Source: Streptomyces roseirectus (GTDB lineage Bacteria; Actinomycetota; Actinomycetes; Streptomycetales; Streptomycetaceae). From it: a stretch of 64,000 nucleotides of DNA. The first letter of the stretch is position 1. Every line of letters begins with the position of its first letter. Made by a program: the position numbers and the translations under genes. Location of the stretch: positions 9,784,001-9,848,000 of the forward strand of contig NZ_CP060828.1 of assembly GCF_014489635.1 (NCBI RefSeq). The letters are read 5' to 3'. Of this stretch, positions 40,432 to 49,098 are shown piece by piece. The notes under the pieces are model-generated. The model worked only from the letters and a program-made list of their open reading frames with translations, ran no database searches and was not told the origin of the DNA.

Positions 40432-43400
40432 ATGAACGGACGCGCGATCGACATCAGCCGGAGGGGTTTCATCGGGGCCGGAGCGGGGGTCGCCGGAGTG
40501 GCGCTGCTCCCGGCGGCCCCCGCGGGCGCGGCCGGACAACGCGGCAGAACGCTGTCCTACACCGCCGGCACCAACGCGGCCGTGACCGCCGCCCCCGACG
40601 GCCGGCTCCTCATCGAGGTCCAGGGCGTGCTGTGGACGCTGCCGAAGGACGGCGGCACCGCGACCGCCCTCACCGACACCGCCCTCGAACCCACCCGCCC
40701 CACCTGGTCCCCGGACGGCACGACGATCGCGTTCTGCGCCTACCAGGGCGGCGGCTTCCACCTGTGGACCATGGCCCCGGACGGCTCCCGCCTCAGGCAA
40801 CTCACCTCGGGCCCCTGGGACGACCGGGGCGTGAGCTGGTCCCCCGACGGCACCCGGCTCGCCTTCGCCTCCGAACGCGGCGGCAACGACGTCACCGGCT
40901 CCTCCTACGACATCTGGACGGTCGAGGTCGCCACCGGCCGCCTCACCCGCCTCACCGACACTCCCGACGCCGAGGACCACGACCCCGCCTGGCACCCCGA
41001 CGGCGACCGGATCCTCTTCGTCCGCGCCGAGAAGGGCCTCGCCCGCACCATCGCCTCCGTCCCGGCCACGGGCGGCGAGGTGAGCGTCGTGCGCACCGTC
41101 GACACCGGCACCGTCCTCGCCCCCGCGCTCTCCCGCGACGGCCGCCTCGCCCACGTCTGGCTCGGCCCCGCCACCGTCGGCACCTACAACGAGACCGCGT
41201 CCCTGGTGGTCGACGGCACCGTCGTCTCCGGCACCGAGGACGTCTCCCCGCAGCCTCCCGCCTGGACGGCGGACGGCGCGCTCCTCTACTTCGCCGACGG
41301 CCGCATCACCCGCCGCGCCCCCGCGATGGACACGGCGACCACCGTCCCGTTCACCGCCTGCACCCCGGTCACCCGCACCCCGCGCCCCGACAAGCCCCGC
41401 GACTTCGACTCCACCGCCGAAAAACCCGTACGCGGCGTCCACTTCCCCGTCCTCGCGCCCGACGGCCGCTCCGTCGCCTACTGCGCGCTGGGCGCCCTGT
41501 GGCACCAGCCCCTGGGCGGCCGGCCCCGCAAACTCGTCGAAGCGCGGCCCGAGCACTACGTCCAGATGCCCGCGTGGAGCAGGGACGGCCGCAGCCTCGT
41601 CTACGTCCACGACAGCGACGGCCTCGCCGCCGTCCACCGCGTCGACCTCGCCGACGGCACCGACACCGTCCTCGCCTCCGGCGGCCGCGTCAACCCCGCG
41701 CTCGCCCCCGACGGTTCGCGCCTGGCCTGCCACGACATCACCGGCAACCTCCTCGTCGTCGACCTCGCCGACGGCACGGAGACCCGGCTCGCCGCACCGC
41801 TGGGCGCCAACGGCCTGCCCGGACGCCCCAGTTGGTCCCCCGACGGCCGCTACCTCGCCCTGTGCGACCGTAACCGCCTCAACCAGCGCTTCCGCGAGGG
41901 CTACAACGTCATCCGGATCGTCGACACCCGCGACGGCACCTCCCGCACCCACCTCCCCAGCCCCCACACCTCCCTCGCCGACCGCTACGACAGCGGCCCC
42001 GTCTGGTCCCCCGACGGACGCCACCTCGCCTACGTCAGCGAGTCCGCGCTGTGGCTGCTGCCCGTCCGCCCCGACGGCACCCCCGACGGCGAACCCCGCC
42101 GCCTCACCGACGCCGCCGCCGACCACCCCTCCTGGTCCGGCGACTCCGCCCGCCTCCTCCACCTCTCCGGCACGAAACTCCGCCTCACCGCCGCGAACGG
42201 CACCGGCAGCCGCACGATCCCCGTCCCGCTGACCACCGCCCGCAGCCTCCCGCCCCGCACCGACACCGTCCGCGTCCACGCCGGCCGCCTCTGGGACGGC
42301 ACCGGGGACAGCGTCCGCGAGAACGTCGACGTCGTCATCGAGGGCAACCGGATCACCGCCGTCGAACCCCACCGCGCCGCCCGCGCCGGTGAACGGACCC
42401 TCGACGCGTCCCGCCAGACCGTCCTGCCGGGCCTGTGGGACGCCCACACCCACCCCTACCAGAACATCTACGGCGGCCGGCAGACCCGTCTCAACCTCGC
42501 CTACGGCGTCACCAGCACCGCCTCCCTCGGCGGATTCGCCTACGAACAGGCGAGGCTGCGCGAGGCCACCGACGCCGGAGCGCTCCAGGGGCCCCGCCTG
42601 TTCACCACCGGCGAGCTGATCGACGGCAGCCGCGTCGCCTACAGCATGGGCCGCGCCCACGCCACGCGGGACGGCGTGCGCCGCAGCCTGGAGCGGGCGC
42701 GGGCCCTCGACTACGACTTCGTCAAGACCTACGTCCGCGCCCCCGCCGCGACGATGGCCCAGGCCGCCCGCACCGCGCGCGAGCTGGGCGTCCCGGCCGG
42801 CAGCCACCTCGTCACCCCCGGCCGGCAGAGCGGCCAGACCCTCACCACCCACCTCCTCGCCACCCAGCGCCAGGAGTACAGCCGCGCCGTCTCCCCGACC
42901 GGCCGCTCCTACCAGGACGTCCACGAGATGTACCGGGGCGGCGACTTCGCGCTGATCATCACCCCGTTCAGCGCGCTCGCCCTCCTCGGCGTCGACCCCG
43001 AACTCGCCGAGGACCCCCGGGTGACGGCCCTGATGCCGCCGTGGGACACCGCGACCGTCCGCAACAGCGCCGCGACCCCGCCCACCGCGGGCCAGCTGAA
43101 GGGCCTCGGCATCGAGATGGGCATCTACCGCGCGGTCGTCGACGAGGGAGGCGCCGTCGCCCTCGGCACGGACGCCCCCCTCACCCCCGTCGGCCTCCAC
43201 GTCCACCTCGCGCTGCGCGCCCTGCACCGCCACGGCGGCTTCACCCCCGCCGAGGCCCTGACCAGCGCGACCCTGGAACCCGCCCGCGTCTTCGGCGTAG
43301 CCGACGACCTCGGCACCGTCGAACCCGGCAAGCTCGCCGACCTCACCGCCGTCGACGGCGACCCCTTCACCGACTTCGACGACCTCGTCCGCACGGCGTG

Positions 43401-43542
43401 GACGATGCGCGACGGCACCGTCCACCGGACGGCCGACCTCGTCGGCGCGCAGCCGCACGCGCTGCACACCGGCCAGAGCGCGCACACGGACTGGCTCGCC
43501 GTGGGGGAGATCCTGCACCGGGACGGCTGCTGCGCGTCCTAA
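40432..43542 (+). CDS. Tat-exported TolB-propeller/amidohydrolase fusion
   Basis: 1036 residues. Tat signal ISRRGFIGAGAGVAGVALLPAAPAGAAG. Residues ~40-600 are TolB/WD-like propeller blades with repeated WSPDG/APDG turns. Residues ~610-1030 form an amidohydrolase barrel: GRLWDGTGDSVRENVDVVIEGNRI, LPGLWDAHTHPYQN with the HxH metal motif, DFVKTYVRAP with the Lys ligand, AGSHLV, GTDAPLTPVG with the catalytic Asp, and LEPARVFGVADDLGTVEPGKLADL. This resembles propeller-amidohydrolases of unknown substrate (peptide or N-acyl hydrolysis suggested). It is probably extracellular. The 166-bp upstream gap is A/T-rich near 40340-40420 with no box I can name. Stop codon overlaps the convergent binding-protein gene. 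Confidence 0.85.
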   Translation: MNGRAIDISRRGFIGAGAGVAGVALLPAAPAGAAGQRGRTLSYTAGTNAAVTAAPDGRLLIEVQGVLWTLPKDGGTATALTDTALEPTRPTWSPDGTTIAFCAYQGGGFHLWTMAPDGSRLRQLTSGPWDDRGVSWSPDGTRLAFASERGGNDVTGSSYDIWTVEVATGRLTRLTDTPDAEDHDPAWHPDGDRILFVRAEKGLARTIASVPATGGEVSVVRTVDTGTVLAPALSRDGRLAHVWLGPATVGTYNETASLVVDGTVVSGTEDVSPQPPAWTADGALLYFADGRITRRAPAMDTATTVPFTACTPVTRTPRPDKPRDFDSTAEKPVRGVHFPVLAPDGRSVAYCALGALWHQPLGGRPRKLVEARPEHYVQMPAWSRDGRSLVYVHDSDGLAAVHRVDLADGTDTVLASGGRVNPALAPDGSRLACHDITGNLLVVDLADGTETRLAAPLGANGLPGRPSWSPDGRYLALCDRNRLNQRFREGYNVIRIVDTRDGTSRTHLPSPHTSLADRYDSGPVWSPDGRHLAYVSESALWLLPVRPDGTPDGEPRRLTDAAADHPSWSGDSARLLHLSGTKLRLTAANGTGSRTIPVPLTTARSLPPRTDTVRVHAGRLWDGTGDSVRENVDVVIEGNRITAVEPHRAARAGERTLDASRQTVLPGLWDAHTHPYQNIYGGRQTRLNLAYGVTSTASLGGFAYEQARLREATDAGALQGPRLFTTGELIDGSRVAYSMGRAHATRDGVRRSLERARALDYDFVKTYVRAPAATMAQAARTARELGVPAGSHLVTPGRQSGQTLTTHLLATQRQEYSRAVSPTGRSYQDVHEMYRGGDFALIITPFSALALLGVDPELAEDPRVTALMPPWDTATVRNSAATPPTAGQLKGLGIEMGIYRAVVDEGGAVALGTDAPLTPVGLHVHLALRALHRHGGFTPAEALTSATLEPARVFGVADDLGTVEPGKLADLTAVDGDPFTDFDDLVRTAWTMRDGTVHRTADLVGAQPHALHTGQSAHTDWLAVGEILHRDGCCAS

Positions 43543-44579
43543 CTCCCGGTCGCCGCCTTCCAGTTCTCCACGTAGGAGGGCAGGCGCGCGGCCACGTCGG
43601 TCCAGTCCGGCGTGAAGATCTCGACGCCGTCCATCAGCTTCGCCAGCGCGACGGCGTCGGGGTCGGTCGCCTTCACGTCACGCCGGGCGCTGAAACCGCC
43701 GCCGACCGAACCGACCTCCTGCTGGGCCTCGCGGCTCAGCAGGAAGTCGAGCAGCGCGCGGCCGTTCGCGGAGTGCGGGGCCCCGGTGACGAGCCCGGCG
43801 GCGTAGGGCAGCGCGAAGGTGGTGGGCCTGCCGCCCCGCGGCGCCGGGAACCAGATCCCCAGGTTCGGCATCGTCTTGGCCTGCGCGTAGTTCATCTGGA
43901 CGTCGCCGTTCGCGACGAGGAGTTCCCCCTTGTCGACCTTCGGCGCGAGCTTGCCGGTCGAGGCGGAAGGGCCCACGTTGTTGACCTGGAGCCTGCCGAG
44001 GTAGTCCAGAGCCGGTTTCTCGCCGCCGAAGTCGTGGATCGCCTTGATCAGCACGGCCGTTCCGTCGCCGGCGACACCGGGCGTCGAGTACTGGAGCTTG
44101 TTCTTGTACCTGCCGTCGAGCAGTTCCTGCCAGGTGCGCGGGGGCTGCTTCAGATGCTTCTTGTCGTAGACGAAGCCGAAGTAGTTGTCGACGACGCTGG
44201 TCCAGGTGCCGTTTGCCGCCCTGGTGGCCGTTTCGGAGCCCCGCGGGGTGTACTTCCGCAACAGGCCCTTGCCGTCGGCCTGCTGGATGAACGGCGGGAG
44301 CGTGACGAGGACGTCGGCCTGCGGGTTGCTCCGCTCGCGGACGACGCGCTGCACCATCTCGCCGGAGCCGCCCTCCACGTACTCGACCTTGATCCCGGTC
44401 CGCTTCGTGAAGTCGGCGAAGACCTTGTCGTACCAGCCGTCGCCGCTCTCGCCCTTGAGACCGTCGGCGCTGTAGACGGTGACGGTCTTCGCGTCGGAGG
44501 CGGCCGTCGAGGTGCCGCAGGCGGCGGACAGGACGAGGAGGCTGACGGCGAGGGTGAGCCTGAGGGGGTGTGTGGGCAT
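43539..44579 (-). CDS. phnS: Aminoethylphosphonate-type ABC transporter binding lipoprotein
   Basis: 346 residues. Lipoprotein signal LAVSLLVLSAACGTSTAAS with lipobox SAAC. Type II periplasmic-binding (iron/phosphonate/thiamine-type) fold: VTVYSADGLKGESGDGWYDKVFADFTKRTGIKVEYVEGGSGEMVQRVVRE, LVTLPPFIQQADG, NGTWTSVVDNYFGFVYDKK, LPYAAGLVTGAPHSANGRALLDFLLSREAQQE. The set of neighbours (FAD oxidoreductase, phosphonatase-like HAD, GntR) points to 2-aminoethylphosphonate uptake. Last gene of the operon, 19 bp after the permease gene. Confidence 0.8.
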   Translation of the reverse strand: MPTHPLRLTLAVSLLVLSAACGTSTAASDAKTVTVYSADGLKGESGDGWYDKVFADFTKRTGIKVEYVEGGSGEMVQRVVRERSNPQADVLVTLPPFIQQADGKGLLRKYTPRGSETATRAANGTWTSVVDNYFGFVYDKKHLKQPPRTWQELLDGRYKNKLQYSTPGVAGDGTAVLIKAIHDFGGEKPALDYLGRLQVNNVGPSASTGKLAPKVDKGELLVANGDVQMNYAQAKTMPNLGIWFPAPRGGRPTTFALPYAAGLVTGAPHSANGRALLDFLLSREAQQEVGSVGGGFSARRDVKATDPDAVALAKLMDGVEIFTPDWTDVAARLPSYVENWKAATGS

Positions 44580-44598
44580 GACGATCGGACTCCAGAGT

Positions 44599-45390
44599 TC
44601 AGCGGTACGACGCCCTGGTACGGACCCGGGACACGACGGACAGGGCGAGCAGAGTGGCTGCCATCAGCACCACCGCGAGCGCGGACCCCGTGAACAGGGC
44701 GCCCCGGTCGGTGGCGGAGTGGACCAGGACCGGCAGCGGGGTCCAGTCCGGCGGGTACAGCATCACGGTGGCGCTCAACTCGCCCATGGACAGGGCGAAG
44801 CACAGCCCCGCGGCGGCGGTCAGCGACGGCAGCAGCAGCGGCAGCCGCACCCGCCACAGCACGTACGACGGGCGCGCGCCCAGCGACGCCGCCGCCTGCT
44901 CGTAGACCGGGTCGAGCCGGGTGAGCGCCGCCGCCACCGACTGGTACGCGAACGCCGTCACCAGCACCGTGTGCGCGAGGATCACGATCCACCGGGTGCC
45001 GTTCAGCGGCAGCGGCGGCTTCGAGAACGCGACCAGCACCGACAGGCCCACCACGACGGACGGGACCGCGACGGGCAGCACGAACAGCGCGTCCATGAGG
45101 CGCCGTCTCCTGAGCGCTCCCGCGGCGAGCGCGGCCCAGGTGCCCACGGCCAGCGCGAGCAGGCTCGCGGCCGTCGCCGTGGCCAGGCTCGTGGTGAGCG
45201 CCTGAAGGGCCTCGCCGTGCGTCGCGGCCCGGTAGTTGGCCGTCGTCGGGCCCGACGGCAGGACGCCGGACCAGTGCGTGGCGAACGACGCGCCGACGAT
45301 GACCAGCAGCGGGAGGGCGAACAGGGGCAGGAACAGGGCGAGGAACACCGCCCACACCGCCCACCGGGCCCGGCGGCTATGCACCAGCAC
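44599..45390 (-). CDS. phnV: ABC transporter permease (phosphonate, second)
   Basis: 263 residues and about six transmembrane helices, the first WAVWAVFLALFLPLFALPLLVIVGA. The cytosolic EAA loop of binding-protein-dependent permeases is present (YEQAAASLGARPSYVLWRVRLPLLLPSL). The short-type permease pairs with the upstream one as a heterodimer. GTG start at 45390 lies 14 bp inside the upstream permease gene. Named by context with the phnSTUV-like set. Confidence 0.8.
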   Translation of the reverse strand: MLVHSRRARWAVWAVFLALFLPLFALPLLVIVGASFATHWSGVLPSGPTTANYRAATHGEALQALTTSLATATAASLLALAVGTWAALAAGALRRRRLMDALFVLPVAVPSVVVGLSVLVAFSKPPLPLNGTRWIVILAHTVLVTAFAYQSVAAALTRLDPVYEQAAASLGARPSYVLWRVRLPLLLPSLTAAAGLCFALSMGELSATVMLYPPDWTPLPVLVHSATDRGALFTGSALAVVLMAATLLALSVVSRVRTRASYR

Positions 45391-46159
45391 GCCGGCTCAC
45401 CCCCCGGTACAGCGCGTAGAGCCCCACGGACAGCACGACGTTGACGACCGCCACCACGCACGCGCCCGCGTAGTCCGACTCCAGGATCGCCTTGCCGTAG
45501 ATCAGCAGCGGCAGCGTCGTCACCCCCTTCGCCCCCGTGAACAGCACGATCCCGAACTCGTTGAGACACAGCACCAGCACGAGACTCCCGCCCGCCGCCA
45601 GAGCGGGCAGCGCCTCCGGCAGGATCACCCGCCGCACGATCGCCGGCGCCCGTGCCCCGAGGCTCGACGCCGCCTCGATCTGCGCGGGGTCGAGCTGCGA
45701 GAACGCGGCGAGCAGCGGGCGCATCACGAACGGCGTGAAGTAGGTGACCTCGGCCAGCAGCACGCCCCAGGGCGTCGTCAGGAACTGGGAGGAGCCGACG
45801 ACGCCGGTCGAGCCGTACACGAACAGCAGGGCCAGCGTGATCAGGAACGACGGGAAGGAGAGGAAGACGTCCACGAACCGGGCGACCGCCCGCGCGCCGG
45901 GGAACGGGACGAACGCGATGACCAGCGCGAGGAAGAACCCCAGGACCAGACAGCCGGCGGTGGCGGCGAGCGCCAGCCACACCGTCGTCCACAGCGCCTG
46001 CCGGAACGCCTCCGAGGCGAAGACGTCGGCGTAGGGCCGCAGCGAGGTGCCGCCGGAGTCGGGCCGCAGGGACTGCTGGACGACCAGGGTGAGGGGATAG
46101 AGGAAGAAGACGCCCAGGAGGGCGACGGGAGGCAGGGTCCACAGGAGGCGTCTGGTCAT
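45377..46159 (-). CDS. phnU: ABC transporter permease (phosphonate, first)
   Basis: 260 residues from ATG at 46159. Six predicted helices (LPPVALLGVFFLYPLTLVV, ALWTTVWLALAATAGCLVLGFFLALVIAFVP, and others), with the EAA loop IEAASSLGARAPAIVRRVILPEALPAL before the last two helices. It forms the membrane channel with the second permease. The ATG overlaps the stop of the ATPase gene (ATGA). Confidence 0.8.
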   Translation of the reverse strand: MTRRLLWTLPPVALLGVFFLYPLTLVVQQSLRPDSGGTSLRPYADVFASEAFRQALWTTVWLALAATAGCLVLGFFLALVIAFVPFPGARAVARFVDVFLSFPSFLITLALLFVYGSTGVVGSSQFLTTPWGVLLAEVTYFTPFVMRPLLAAFSQLDPAQIEAASSLGARAPAIVRRVILPEALPALAAGGSLVLVLCLNEFGIVLFTGAKGVTTLPLLIYGKAILESDYAGACVVAVVNVVLSVGLYALYRGVSRRAGA

Positions 46160-47175
46160 GGCAGCAGCACCGCGTCCCGCGGGGCGAAGTGCAGGACGAC
46201 CTGCTCGCCGTGCGCCGGGGGCTGTCCGAGTTCGCGCACGTCGGCCGTCACCGTGTGCCCGCCGACCTCCACCAGCAGCCGGTGCGTGGCCCCGCGCCAC
46301 TGGATCTCCCGCACGACACCGGAGAGCTGGTTCGGCCCCGGGCCCAGGCCCACGAGATGCGGCCGGACGCACAGGGTGGCCCGCGTTCCCGCGCCCGCCG
46401 TGTCGACCGTCAGCCGCGCCCCCGCGAACTCGACCTCCCCGCTGCCCACGCTCACCGGCAGCAGGTTCGCCCCGCCCACGAACGACGCCGTGAACTCGTC
46501 CCCCGGCGCCCGGTACAGCTCCCTCGGCGTCCCGCACGCCCGCAGGCGCGCCCGGTCGAGGACCGCGATCCGGTCGGCCAGCGTCAGCGCCTCGACCTGG
46601 TCGTGGGTGACGTACAGGATCGTCACATCCGGCAACTCCCGGTGCAGCCGTGCGAGTTCGGCCAGCATCTCGGAGCGCAGCCGCGCGTCCAGCGCCGACA
46701 GCGGCTCGTCGAGCAGCAGCACCTCGGGCCGGATCGCGAGCGCCCGCGCGATCGCGACGCGCTGCTGCTGGCCCCCGGACAACTCCCGTGGCCTGCGCCG
46801 CGCGTACGCGCCCATCCCGGTCATCTCCAGCGCCTCACCGACCCGTTGCCGGATCTCCCCCTTGGGCAGCCGGCGCGCCTTCAGCCCGAACGCCACGTTG
46901 TCCTCGACCCGCAGGTGCGGGAAGAGCGCGTACTGCTGGACGACCATCCCGATGCCCCGCCGGTGGGGCGGTACGTCGGTCACGTCCCGCTCGCCGAGGA
47001 ACACCCGCCCCGACGACGGCTGCACGAACCCGGCGACGGCCCGCAGCGCGGTCGTCTTCCCGGACACCGACGGCCCGAGCAGCGCCATCACCTCACCCGG
47101 CCCGACGGCGAGATCGAGGGCGTCCAGGACGGTGTTCCCGTCGTAGGCGACGCTCACGGAGTCGAAGCGGATCAC
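46156..47175 (-). CDS. phnT: ABC transporter ATP-binding protein (phosphonate), variant Walker A
   Basis: 339 residues from GTG at 47175 (GTGA overlap with the HAD gene). Complete ABC module: Walker A GPSVSGKTT (~37-45), Q-loop VVQQYALFPHLRVEDNVAFGLKA, signature LSGGQQQRVAIARALAI, Walker B VLLLDEPLSALDARL, H-loop LYVTHDQVEAL. The C-terminal ~110 residues form a TOBE-type regulatory domain (LCVRPHLVGL, GATHRLLVEVGGHTV). The P-loop reads GxxV-x-GKT where almost all ABC ATPases have GxxGxGKT; if not a sequence error it may slow ATP hydrolysis. The rest of the site looks intact. Confidence 0.85.
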   Translation of the reverse strand: MIRFDSVSVAYDGNTVLDALDLAVGPGEVMALLGPSVSGKTTALRAVAGFVQPSSGRVFLGERDVTDVPPHRRGIGMVVQQYALFPHLRVEDNVAFGLKARRLPKGEIRQRVGEALEMTGMGAYARRRPRELSGGQQQRVAIARALAIRPEVLLLDEPLSALDARLRSEMLAELARLHRELPDVTILYVTHDQVEALTLADRIAVLDRARLRACGTPRELYRAPGDEFTASFVGGANLLPVSVGSGEVEFAGARLTVDTAGAGTRATLCVRPHLVGLGPGPNQLSGVVREIQWRGATHRLLVEVGGHTVTADVRELGQPPAHGEQVVLHFAPRDAVLLP

Positions 47176-47846
47176 GTCAGCACCCCGGGCAGCTCGGCGA
47201 CGGAACCGAGGACGTGCGTGGCCCCGGCGGCGCGCAGCGCCCGCGCGTCGTGCGCCCCGGTCAGCACCCCCGCGACGAGTCCGGCCCCGGCTCGCACCCC
47301 GCTCAGCACGTCGTACGACGTGTCCCCGACGACCGCGACCTGCGAGACGTCCTCGGCGGCCTTCGTCCGCACGAACGCCTCCAGGACCATGTCCGGGTAC
47401 GGGCGTCCGCGCCCGCCCGCGTCCGCCGGGCACAGAGTGAGCGCGGCGAGACCGCGCCAGCCGAGGGCGTCGAGGAGCGCGTCCTGGGTGACGCGGGCGA
47501 AACCGGTGGTGAGGACGACGGTGCGGCCCTGCTCGGTGATGCGCTCGATGGCTTCGCGGGCGCCGGGGAGCGGGGTGACGAGGCCGTCGGCGACGAGGTT
47601 GCCGTACGCCTGCTCGAAGGCGGCGTTGGCGCGCTGGGCGGCGATCTCGTCGCCGTAGAGGTGGCGGAAGACGGAGATCTTGGACTCGCCCATCGTGGCC
47701 CGCACATGGGCGAGGTGATCGGGGTCCGAACCGAGGGCCGTCGTGAAGGCGCGCTCGACGAGTCCGCCGTCGGCGACGGTCGTGCCGGCCATGTCGAGGA
47801 CGACGAGGCGGATGTCGTGGTTCGTGTCGTGGTTCATGTCGTTCAC
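47172..47846 (-). CDS. Phosphonatase-like HAD hydrolase (TIGR03351-type)
   Basis: 224 residues from GTG at 47846, overlapping the upstream stop (GTGA); an ATG at 47837 is possible. HAD motifs: VVLDMAGTTVADGGLVERAF with nucleophile Asp and the phosphonatase-type DxAGTTxxxxG, LTTGFARVTQDALLDALGW (motif II Thr), RPYPDMVLEAFVRT with the motif III region, and VVGDTSYDVLSGVRAGAGLVAGVLTG (motif IV Asp). The cap residues ESKISVFRHL match phosphonatase relatives. It probably cleaves the C-P bond of phosphonoacetaldehyde or a phosphonate/phosphate ester derived from it. Sits between the FAD oxidoreductase and transporter genes. Confidence 0.82.
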   Translation of the reverse strand: MNDMNHDTNHDIRLVVLDMAGTTVADGGLVERAFTTALGSDPDHLAHVRATMGESKISVFRHLYGDEIAAQRANAAFEQAYGNLVADGLVTPLPGAREAIERITEQGRTVVLTTGFARVTQDALLDALGWRGLAALTLCPADAGGRGRPYPDMVLEAFVRTKAAEDVSQVAVVGDTSYDVLSGVRAGAGLVAGVLTGAHDARALRAAGATHVLGSVAELPGVLT

Positions 47847-48967
47847 CAGCCCAGCCGGTCCGCGGTGGTCTCGGCGATCGACGGCGCACAGGTCATGCCG
47901 CGCCCGCCGGGGCCGGTGACCAGCCAGACGCCCTCGCGGACCTGCTGGCGGTGCACGACACGGCTCGTGTCGAGGCACTGCGCGTACACGCCGGCCCAGC
48001 GGCGGCGCACCGGGGGGAGGGGACGGCCGAGGAGGGACGCGGCGACGCCCGCGAGATGGTCGTAGGGGTCCTCGACGGTGTCGAAGGAGAAGGGGTGCGC
48101 GTACTCGTGGGTGTCGCCGACGGTGAGGGAGCCGTCCGCGCGCTGGACCATGAGGAGCTGCATCCGGTGCTCGGCCGCCGTGTCCGGCTGCGGCTGACGG
48201 GCGTTGAGCGCGTCCAGGGCGGGGGAGGCGTACGCCGGGTAGTAGCGGAAGCTGTCGGCGTCCGCGACCGAGGTGGTCAGCACCTCGCCGAGCGGGGCCG
48301 TCTGCATCATCTGCAACCGCACGCGCCGCACGGGGAGTCCGGGTCCGGCCAGCTCGCGGACCAGGCCGCCCAGCCAGGCGCCGGTGCACAGGACGACGAC
48401 GTCGCCCGTGTGGACGTCCCCGTGGTCGTCGCGGACCGCGCGCTCGCCGATGACCTCGCGGACCTCGCGGCCCGGCAGGAACGTGTAGCGGGGGTCGGCC
48501 AGCAGCTCGGCGCGCAGGGCGCGCTGGGCGGTGCGGGGTTCGACGGCCGCGTCCCGCTCGCAGTACAGGGCCGCGTCGAACGCGCCGCGCAGCGCCGGGT
48601 TCAGGGCCCGTGCCTCGCGCGGCGCGAGCAGTTCGCAGCCCCGCTCCTTCGCGTCCTCGCGGGCCGCCGCGGACTCGGCGACGGCGTGCTCCAGGGCGCC
48701 GCGCACGACGGTCAGGGAGCCGTTCGCGCGGAAGCCGAGCGCCGGGACGCGCTCGCCGAGCCGCTGCCACAGCTCCCTCGCCCGCAGGGCGGCCGTCAGC
48801 TCCTCGCCGCCCGCGCGTCCGCTGACCCAGACGAGTCCGAAGTTGCGCAGCGACGCCCCTCGGGCCTCCGCCTCGCGCTCGATGTGTACGACCTCGTGGC
48901 CGCGTTCCCGTGCTTGCCAGGCGTGCAGGGTGCCCACCACGCCGGCTCCGACGACTATCACTCTCAC
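47843..48967 (-). CDS. FAD-dependent oxidoreductase of the aminophosphonate type (TIGR03364-like)
   Basis: 374 residues from GTG at 48967. DAO-type FAD oxidase fold: VIVVGAGVVGTLHAWQARERGHEVVHIEREAEARGASLRNFGLVW (GxGxxG and the ribose Glu), then VLCTGAWLGGLVREL and VWLVTGPGGRGMTCAPSIAETTADRL at the FAD-binding C-terminus. This clade is known beside phosphonatase-like HAD and 2-aminoethylphosphonate transport genes and oxidises aminoalkylphosphonates, giving the aldehyde that the HAD enzyme can cleave. First structural gene of the operon; a GGTCTAG operator lies ~80 bp upstream. Confidence 0.82.
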   Translation of the reverse strand: MRVIVVGAGVVGTLHAWQARERGHEVVHIEREAEARGASLRNFGLVWVSGRAGGEELTAALRARELWQRLGERVPALGFRANGSLTVVRGALEHAVAESAAAREDAKERGCELLAPREARALNPALRGAFDAALYCERDAAVEPRTAQRALRAELLADPRYTFLPGREVREVIGERAVRDDHGDVHTGDVVVLCTGAWLGGLVRELAGPGLPVRRVRLQMMQTAPLGEVLTTSVADADSFRYYPAYASPALDALNARQPQPDTAAEHRMQLLMVQRADGSLTVGDTHEYAHPFSFDTVEDPYDHLAGVAASLLGRPLPPVRRRWAGVYAQCLDTSRVVHRQQVREGVWLVTGPGGRGMTCAPSIAETTADRLGW

Positions 48968-49040
48968 GACCGCCACGCTCCTCGCCGTGCGGGAACCGGA
49001 AAGGTCCGGCTGACAACGGGAGCATGAACCGCTCATCACG

Positions 49041-49056
49041 TTTGGGCTAGACCCGT
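49041..49056. promoter_or_regulatory. GntR (HutC/DasR-like) operator before the phosphonate operon
   Basis: On the minus strand the sequence reads GGGTCTAGCCC (complement of GGGCTAGACCC at 49044-49054). It resembles the TGGTCTAGACCA core bound by DasR and other HutC-subfamily GntR repressors. It lies between the GntR gene end (49099) and the operon start (48967), both on the minus strand. Confidence 0.5.
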
Positions 49057-49098
49057 TATCTTGTTGTGATGATGAGGGGGTGGTCGAATCGGTCCTCG

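Noticed and set aside
40240..43518. A 1,092-codon frame on the minus strand
   Set aside because: It lies fully antisense to the Tat-signal propeller-amidohydrolase, whose motifs and codon third positions fit the plus strand; open antisense frames are expected in such G/C-rich DNA.
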